Shown: positions 26,960-32,672 of the stretch, piece after piece
How positions within the stretch are numbered: position 1 is the stretch's first letter
Layout: each line of letters opens with the position of its first letter
Notes under the pieces: model-generated
Told to the model about the DNA's origin: nothing
The model's input: only the letters and a program-made list of their open reading frames with translations
Database searches by the model: none
Assembly: GCA_031266995.1 (NCBI GenBank)
Contig: JAIRZY010000036.1
Span: 1-32,672, forward strand
Length of the DNA stretch: 32,672 nucleotides
DNA from: Tannerella sp.
Lineage (GTDB): Bacteria; Bacteroidota; Bacteroidia; Bacteroidales; Tannerellaceae
Direction of reading: 5' to 3'
Position numbers and translations under genes: made by a program

Positions 26960-27021
26960 CTTCCATACCTGTTTTATACCGTGTGCGTCATGATTTGCCG
27001 GGAGATTCAACGAATATCCCC

Positions 27022-27061
27022 GAAAAACAGGAAGGCGCCCATACCTGTCTGGACGCCTTCC
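27022..27061 (-). terminator. Rho-independent terminator downstream of susD-like gene
   Basis: Reverse strand GGAAGGCG tccagacaggtatggg CGCCTTCC TGTTTTTC. Confidence 0.75.
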
Positions 27062-27102
27062 CTTTGCGAGTCAGTCATAATCCGGGTTGCGCCGGTTCAT
27101 TT

Positions 27103-28671
27103 TCATTTGAAGGACGGATAGCCGGGATTCTGCACCAGATGCTGGTTGGTTTGCCATGCCGTCTGCGAAACGGGATAGAGCTTCAGGTGCGCACCCGTGA
27201 TCCGCTGACAGTTGGAGGCACTCCACGCCGGCGTTTCAAACGTGCCGAAACGGATGTCGTCCTGACGCGACCAGGCTTCCCATGCCAGCTCGAACTTGCG
27301 CTCCAGCGCGATCTGTTCGAGCGTGACGGCGGTGCGGTTGTGGTCGGCATTGCCGTAAGCCCTTTCGCGGATGGCGTTTACCAGGCGCGTCGCTTCCGCG
27401 GCATCGCCTCCGGAGCGCAGCAGCGCTTCGGCCTTTGTCAGATAGATGTCCGCCAGGCGGAAGATGTGGAAATGATTCCCCATCGCGTTGGTCAGGCTCG
27501 TCGAGTACGGCCACTTCTGGCAGCGCGCGCCGGCTTCCTGCACGACGGCGGCCCACGGACCGCCATCGTATTCCGTGCCCGGAATAAAGTTGAAGTCAAC
27601 GGTATAGTTCAGCGGATCGCCCTGTCCGGTCGTCAGTATCTCGCCCGTATTGATGTTCCTGCGCAGGCCGATGCGGAAGGTCGTTTCGTAGCGCGGGTCT
27701 TCGGTGTCGAAGAGTTTCACGTAGTCCGGCTGCGCGCAGATGCCGTTCCATGCGCTGTAGAGCGAGCCGTCGGCAAGGTTGTCGGCATAGTGAAGCGTAC
27801 GGTTCATCAACTGGTTCTCGTCCTGCGTATCCGATTCGCTGAAGCAGATCGTGAAGATGCCTTCGCGCGAGCGGTCGCTGATTCCGAAGTTGGTTTTGAA
27901 GTCCGGTTCCAGCACGTAGCCCATGCCCAGCACCTGGTCGCACGCGGCGATGCACTGCTGCCAGGCATCGCCGGACACGCTGACGCCCCATGCCTCGGCG
28001 TTCAGGTAGAGCTTGGCCAGCAGAAATTGGGCAGAGCCGCGGGTGAACTTGCCGTAGTTCCCGTAGCTCCCTTCGGGACACTGCCCGGCGATTTCCGTTA
28101 CCTCCTGAATGAGCCAGTCGAATACTTCCTGACGCGGCCGGTTGGCGGGCAACACCTTGTCCTGATAGTCGGTGACCAGAGGGACGTTGCCCCAGCAGTC
28201 CATCATGGCATAGATCCAGAAGGCGCGCACGCCCCGCATCGCGGCCACGTTTTCGGTCTTCTGGGCGTCGGTCATGAATCCGGATTTTTTCAGCACGTCG
28301 ATCGTTGCGTTGCAGGTACCGAGGGCGGTAGAGGCCGCGCTCCACGAGTCGCGGACGACTTGCGTCATGCCCGTCCACGTGTGCGTGTATATTTCGCGAT
28401 ACTGTCCGCCGTCGTACCAGTCGCCGCCGAAACGGGTCGGCGTGACGGCCATCGACCCTCCACATTCGGAAAGATACATGAAGTTGCTCGGCCAGTAGGT
28501 TTTCATCGTGTTGTAGACCGTGCCCATCAAGGCCTTCACCTCGATTTCCGTACTTCCGAAACGGTCGGCCGGAAGCTTGTCATACACGCTCTCGTCCAGA
28601 TTCGTACACGACGTCATGCACATCATCCATGCGATGATGCCTGCAAACAATATGTTTATATTCTTTTTCAT
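27103..28671 (-). CDS. SusD/RagB family nutrient-binding outer-membrane lipoprotein
   Basis: MKKNINILFAGIIAWMMCMTSCTNLDESVYDKLPADRFGSTEIEVKALMGTVYNTM...AARFLLAKLYLN-like segment (GSAQFLLAKLYLNAEAWG)...RLADIYLTKAEALLRSGG; partner of the SusC gene. Confidence 0.95.
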   Translation of the reverse strand: MKKNINILFAGIIAWMMCMTSCTNLDESVYDKLPADRFGSTEIEVKALMGTVYNTMKTYWPSNFMYLSECGGSMAVTPTRFGGDWYDGGQYREIYTHTWTGMTQVVRDSWSAASTALGTCNATIDVLKKSGFMTDAQKTENVAAMRGVRAFWIYAMMDCWGNVPLVTDYQDKVLPANRPRQEVFDWLIQEVTEIAGQCPEGSYGNYGKFTRGSAQFLLAKLYLNAEAWGVSVSGDAWQQCIAACDQVLGMGYVLEPDFKTNFGISDRSREGIFTICFSESDTQDENQLMNRTLHYADNLADGSLYSAWNGICAQPDYVKLFDTEDPRYETTFRIGLRRNINTGEILTTGQGDPLNYTVDFNFIPGTEYDGGPWAAVVQEAGARCQKWPYSTSLTNAMGNHFHIFRLADIYLTKAEALLRSGGDAAEATRLVNAIRERAYGNADHNRTAVTLEQIALERKFELAWEAWSRQDDIRFGTFETPAWSASNCQRITGAHLKLYPVSQTAWQTNQHLVQNPGYPSFK

Positions 28672-28683
28672 AATTCTGTCCTG

Positions 28684-31674
28684 TTAAAATGTTAAGTTTA
28701 TTCCAAACGTAAATGAGCGGGCTTTGGGGAAATAGTTGCGCGCTTCGATGCCGGGCGACAGTCCGGCATCGTCGTCGGTCGCATTGCCGCGGAAAAGCTC
28801 TACCTCGGGGTCCAGACCCTTGTAGGCCGTGATCACGAACAGATTCTGAGCCGCCACGTAGACACGCGCCCTGTCAAGCCAGCTCGATTTCGCGGTATTG
28901 AAGGTATAGCCGACGGCCATATTGTCGAGGCGGGCAAACGAAGCGTCTTCGAGGAAGAAAGAGCACACGCGCGAGTTTTCCGTAAACTTCAGCAGGTTGT
29001 CGTTCATGATCGCATTGGCTCCCGATATGTAGGTATTGTTGCCGTAGGCGGCAAGGGGATTGTTGAGCACGTCGTTGCCGACGGTTCCGCGGATGAAAAA
29101 GCTGGCGTCCCAGCTCTTCCAGCTAAAACTGTTGTTCCAGCCGAAGGTCAGGTCGGGCTGCGCGTTGCCGACGTAGGTGCGGTCGTCGTCCGTGAACTGT
29201 CCGTCGCCGTTCACGTCAATGATCTGGAGCTTGCCGTTCGCGTCCAGCTTCTTCTCGGCCTTGAGCATGAAGAACTGTCCCACGGGGCGACCCTCTTCCA
29301 CGACATGCGAAGTGACACCCGAGCCGCCCCGTATCCACGGGTCGCCCGTATAGATGCGGTCGGTGGTGTAGAGGTTGTTGGAGAGGCGGGTGATCTCGTT
29401 TTTATTATGAGCCAGATTGATCGAAGTGTTGTAGTTGAACGTGCGGCTGCGCACCACGTCGATGTTCAGCAGCAGTTCGACACCCTTATTGACCATGTCG
29501 CCCACGTTGGCATAGATGCGGTCGTATACGAAAGTGGGCGTCGGCACCCGGTAGCGGTATATCATGTCCGTCGTCCGCTTGTTATACCATTCGACGGTAC
29601 CGCCGACGCGACCGCTGAAGAGCGAGAAGTCAAGGCCGACGTTGAACATGGACGTCTCTTCCCATTTCAGGTCGGGATTCGCATTCTGCGACACGCGGTA
29701 GGCAATGGACTGGCTGCCGTTGTCGTAATAAGTGCCGGATGCCTCGTAAAGCTCGAGCGTCCTGTACGGTTGCAGGCCGTCCTGATTACCGGTGATGCCA
29801 TAGCCGACGCGGAGTTTCAGGTCGTTGAGCCATGAGATGTCTTTCATGAAATCTTCCTGCGTGATGCCCCATGCGGCCGAGGCGGAAGGAAACAGACCCC
29901 ACTTGTGGTTGGCGCCGAACTTGGACGAACCGTCCCGGCGAACCGTTGCCGTGACCATATACCTGTTGTCGTAGCTGTAGTGGCCGCGGGCAAAGAAGGA
30001 GATCAGTTTGTAGTCGTCCTTCGACGACTTCACGTTGCTCACCCGCAGCAGGTTGCCGCTCTGTATGCTGTTGGCACCCATCGACGACACGGCGAAGTCG
30101 CTGGCCAGCGCATATTGAGTCTGGTTACTGTTGACCTCCCACGAATAGCCGGCAATGGCGTCGACGCTGTGTTTGTCTCCAAACTCATTGTTGTAGTTCA
30201 GCGTCCACTCCATCAGTTCGCGTTCCATCGTCCGGCCCTCCCTTATGGCCTCGCCGTTGCTGCCGCGTCCGCGGGAGTTTGTCGGCGCCAGCCACTGGCT
30301 GCGATCCATGCTGAATACACTTTTATATAAATGTACCTTGGCATTCAATCCCTCCATGAGGTCGAACTGGATATTACCCGCGCCATAGAAATAATTATTC
30401 TTCATGAGATTATAATTCTCCTCCTGATTCTGGACCGGGTTGCCCTGGTCATACTGGCCGAACATGTCGGTATTCCAGCTACCGTCCGCATGTCTGACAG
30501 GGTGCACCGGCGGCATGTTGTAAGCCAGAATAAAGTCGTCGCGGAAAGGCATGCGCAGATCGGTAATGGTCGCCGATCCGGTCAGGTCTACGCGCAGACG
30601 GTCGTTAATGGCGCGCTGCTGGAACTGGAAGCGGAAACTGTGCCGCCTGATGTAGTTATCGCGCGCAATGCCGTTCCTGTCCAGGAAGGTATAGGACGCG
30701 CGATAATTGTTTTTCGAGCCGCCGCCGGACATGGACAGCGCGTGATTCTGCGAAAAACCGGTACGCAACATTTCGCCCAGCCAGTCGGTCGCCACGCCGG
30801 AGCCGTAGCGGTCGATGCCGCTGACGTCGTTGCCGAGCTTGCGGTTGACGTCGCGCCATTCTGCAGCGTTCAGCAGGTGAGGCTTGTTGGACACCACGTC
30901 GGCAGACACGTATCCGTCATACGTGATCTGCGTCTTCACGCCCGAGCCGCGCTTGGTCGTGATCAGGATGACGCCGCCCGCAGCGCGCGAACCGTAGATC
31001 GCCTGCGAAGAAGCGTCCTTCAGCACGGAGACGGACTCGATGTCCGAAGGCGAGACGGTCGACATGTCGCCGCCGGGGATGCCGTCGACCACGATCATCG
31101 GGCCCTGGTCGTTCATCAGGGTAGACGTACCGCGCAGGCGTATCTGGCTGCCGCGGGTGACGTCGCCCGAACCGCTCGTAACCGTCAGACCGGCCACTTT
31201 GCCCTGCAGCAGGTCTGCCGCGTCGCGCGTAATGCCTTTGTTAAAATTCTCTTCCGAGACGTTGGCTACCGAGCCGGTGATCTGGCGACGCGTCTGCGTA
31301 CCGTAACCGATCGCCACCACTTCGCCGAGGTTCACTACCGACGGTTCCAGCGTCACGTCTATCGTGCCGCGTCCGTCGACATTCTCTTCCAGCGTGTTAT
31401 AGCCCACATACGAAAAGTGGAGCACCGCTCTCTGGCCATTCTGGACGACGAGGGAGTAATTCCCGTCCATATCGGATACAGTCCCGTTCATGGTACCTTT
31501 CTCCAGAATATTGGCGCCAATGATCGTCTCGCCCGTTTCGTCCAGAATTTTACCTTTGACCGTCAGTTGTGCGAATACAGTCATCACACAAAAAACCATC
31601 ATCAAAGACAGTAACCCCGCCTTTCGTACAAGGCCGGAGGAGTTTTCAATAAAAAAAATTGCTTTTTCTTTCAT
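28684..31674 (-). CDS. SusC/RagA family TonB-linked outer-membrane protein
   Basis: Carboxypeptidase-like N-domain LTVKGKILDETGETIIGANILEKGTMNGTVSDMDGNYSL, ALGYGTQ-type VAIGYGTQTRRQITGSVANV, plug GPMIVVDGIPGGDMSTVSPSDIESVSVLKDASSQAIYGSRAAGGVILITTK. Start at MKEKAIFF (31674). Confidence 0.96.
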   Translation of the reverse strand: MKEKAIFFIENSSGLVRKAGLLSLMMVFCVMTVFAQLTVKGKILDETGETIIGANILEKGTMNGTVSDMDGNYSLVVQNGQRAVLHFSYVGYNTLEENVDGRGTIDVTLEPSVVNLGEVVAIGYGTQTRRQITGSVANVSEENFNKGITRDAADLLQGKVAGLTVTSGSGDVTRGSQIRLRGTSTLMNDQGPMIVVDGIPGGDMSTVSPSDIESVSVLKDASSQAIYGSRAAGGVILITTKRGSGVKTQITYDGYVSADVVSNKPHLLNAAEWRDVNRKLGNDVSGIDRYGSGVATDWLGEMLRTGFSQNHALSMSGGGSKNNYRASYTFLDRNGIARDNYIRRHSFRFQFQQRAINDRLRVDLTGSATITDLRMPFRDDFILAYNMPPVHPVRHADGSWNTDMFGQYDQGNPVQNQEENYNLMKNNYFYGAGNIQFDLMEGLNAKVHLYKSVFSMDRSQWLAPTNSRGRGSNGEAIREGRTMERELMEWTLNYNNEFGDKHSVDAIAGYSWEVNSNQTQYALASDFAVSSMGANSIQSGNLLRVSNVKSSKDDYKLISFFARGHYSYDNRYMVTATVRRDGSSKFGANHKWGLFPSASAAWGITQEDFMKDISWLNDLKLRVGYGITGNQDGLQPYRTLELYEASGTYYDNGSQSIAYRVSQNANPDLKWEETSMFNVGLDFSLFSGRVGGTVEWYNKRTTDMIYRYRVPTPTFVYDRIYANVGDMVNKGVELLLNIDVVRSRTFNYNTSINLAHNKNEITRLSNNLYTTDRIYTGDPWIRGGSGVTSHVVEEGRPVGQFFMLKAEKKLDANGKLQIIDVNGDGQFTDDDRTYVGNAQPDLTFGWNNSFSWKSWDASFFIRGTVGNDVLNNPLAAYGNNTYISGANAIMNDNLLKFTENSRVCSFFLEDASFARLDNMAVGYTFNTAKSSWLDRARVYVAAQNLFVITAYKGLDPEVELFRGNATDDDAGLSPGIEARNYFPKARSFTFGINLTF

Positions 31675-31721
31675 ACAAAATGAGTTTGAGGTTAAACATT
31701 CAGAAATATATATTTCAGGAG

Positions 31722-31729
31722 CAAATGTA
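31722..31729 (-). promoter_or_regulatory. candidate -7 element (TACATTTG) of the susC-like gene
   Basis: Reverse strand TACATTTG ~48 bp upstream of the ATG; no TTTG at canonical -33 spacing. Confidence 0.45.
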
Positions 31730-31759
31730 AAATAAAATCGAATATTAATAAGCGTAAAA

Positions 31760-31775
31760 ATGCCAAAAATGGCAT
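31760..31775. promoter_or_regulatory. perfect inverted repeat ATGCCA-AAAA-TGGCAT upstream of susC-like gene (possible operator)
   Basis: 16-bp dyad with 6-bp arms, ~38 bp centre-to-edge upstream of the candidate -7. Confidence 0.5.
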
Positions 31776-32350
31776 AAACTATCATAACGATATGTTCTTA
31801 TTTATATATAAACATCAATGATTCGGGCTAAAAGAAATCAATTTTTTGAAAAATCAAAATTCGGGGAAGGCGAAGATTCGAGGAAATAAAACAAATCAGA
31901 AATCCATAAATTAAAAAATATTTTTCATGAATATCTCATTTTTATATTTTCCCCGACGGCCACTCCTGACGCCTCTGTGGAGCGACCTGTATACTTCGCA
32001 CGGGGACGGGGTTGCAACTCTCCTGCAGGCCGGCATCTTTTAGAACTAAATGGCCTCAAACTCGAAACACCATACATGGCCTGCGCAGGAGACATATCCT
32101 TTACGTCTTTTCACATTCTTCTCCTCCGGCTGTCTTCCGGAAATGGGATACGGCAAAAAACGGGAGGGGATGAAATAACATTTGTTTTGATTCCGTTACT
32201 CGAACCGTCTTCGGGCAACAGCCCGAAAAAAAACAGGCAATTGAATGAATCAACTGCCCGTACAGGATAAACTTCCGCCCGCTTATCGGTTGAAGTATCG
32301 CTTCGTCTCTGACAAAAGACGGAATAAACCCGAAATGTCCATTAGCGCAT

Positions 32351-32502
32351 TCTCTGCCGCAAGTTGCGGCAGACCGTCCCCCACGAGGGGACATCCTGCC
32401 GGAAAATCCGGGAGACTTTCCACCATGAGTGGCAACCTTGCCGGAAGTTCCGGGAGATTTGCCACTGTGGGTGGTAACCTTGCCGCAAGTTCCGACAGAA
32501 CT
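32351..32502. repeat. 42-bp tandem repeat, ~3.6 units, each with two dyads
   Basis: Register at 32351, 32393, 32435, 32477. Dyads include CTGCCGCAAgTTGCGGCAG and GTCCCCcacgaGGGGAC; later units CCGGAAgTTCCGG and CCAC...GTGG. Confidence 0.85.
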
Positions 32503-32672
32503 GATCGGAACCGGCTCCGGTTCTGAAAAGTTACGACTGAACTGATCGGAATCGGCTCCGGTTTTGAAGAGTTACGACTGAACTGATCGGAATCGACTCC
32601 GGTTCTGAAAAGTTACGACTGAACTGATCGGAATCGGCTCCGGTTCTGAAAAGTTACGACAGAACTGATCGG
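32503..32672. repeat. 41-bp tandem repeat (gatcggaatcggctccggttctgaaaagttacgactgaact), more than 4 units, runs off window end
   Basis: Exact register at 32503, 32544, 32585, 32626, 32667. Confidence 0.97.

Noticed and set aside
32209-32234. Hairpin TTCGGGC-aaca-GCCCGAA followed by A-run, considered as a terminator
   Set aside because: The stem is followed by A residues on + and by non-T sequence on -, so it does not fit an intrinsic terminator on either strand; function unclear.
32245-32526. 93-aa + ORF with 14-aa repeats (and 60-aa minus ORF 32283-32465)
   Set aside because: The repeats follow the 42-bp DNA array and the following 41-bp array would break any frame; no RBS or recognisable domain. 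More likely non-coding.

Overview
The window is chromosomal DNA from a member of the Bacteroidales. The evidence is SusC/SusD, a PorT-like protein, the rsfS-ftsH-cdsA block, and promoters of the TTTG-N19-20-TAnnTTTG type. Most of it is ordinary core and accessory metabolism: PHP phosphatase, kbl, SDR-type threonine dehydrogenase, two PAP2 phosphatases, pyruvoyl-dependent arginine decarboxylase, GH43, YbaK-type deacylase, GNAT, a nucleotidyltransferase-GHMP fusion, a PIF1-HRDC helicase, DsbD, MazG, a TonB receptor, an ECF sigma/membrane/periplasmic triad, an MFS transporter, ferredoxin, PorT-like, cdsA, ftsH, rsfS, tRNA-Gln and a SusCD pair. The least explained signal is in the intergenic DNA. 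Four tandem arrays have units of 21 bp, or 41-42 bp (about 2 x 21), that carry dyad symmetry although three of the four repeat sequences are unrelated. Two of the arrays form the core of a ~350-375 bp dispersed element present in inverted orientation (4.6-5.0 kb and 12.5-12.85 kb), with a conserved stem-loop at each end and 10 versus 11 repeat units. A second, shorter intergenic repeat (GCACGGCAYGGTTTTG ... GATTCNNN octamers ... CAGTTATTCCG) recurs across the window and appears on both sides of two of the arrays. All calls come from reading the sequence; no database search was run.
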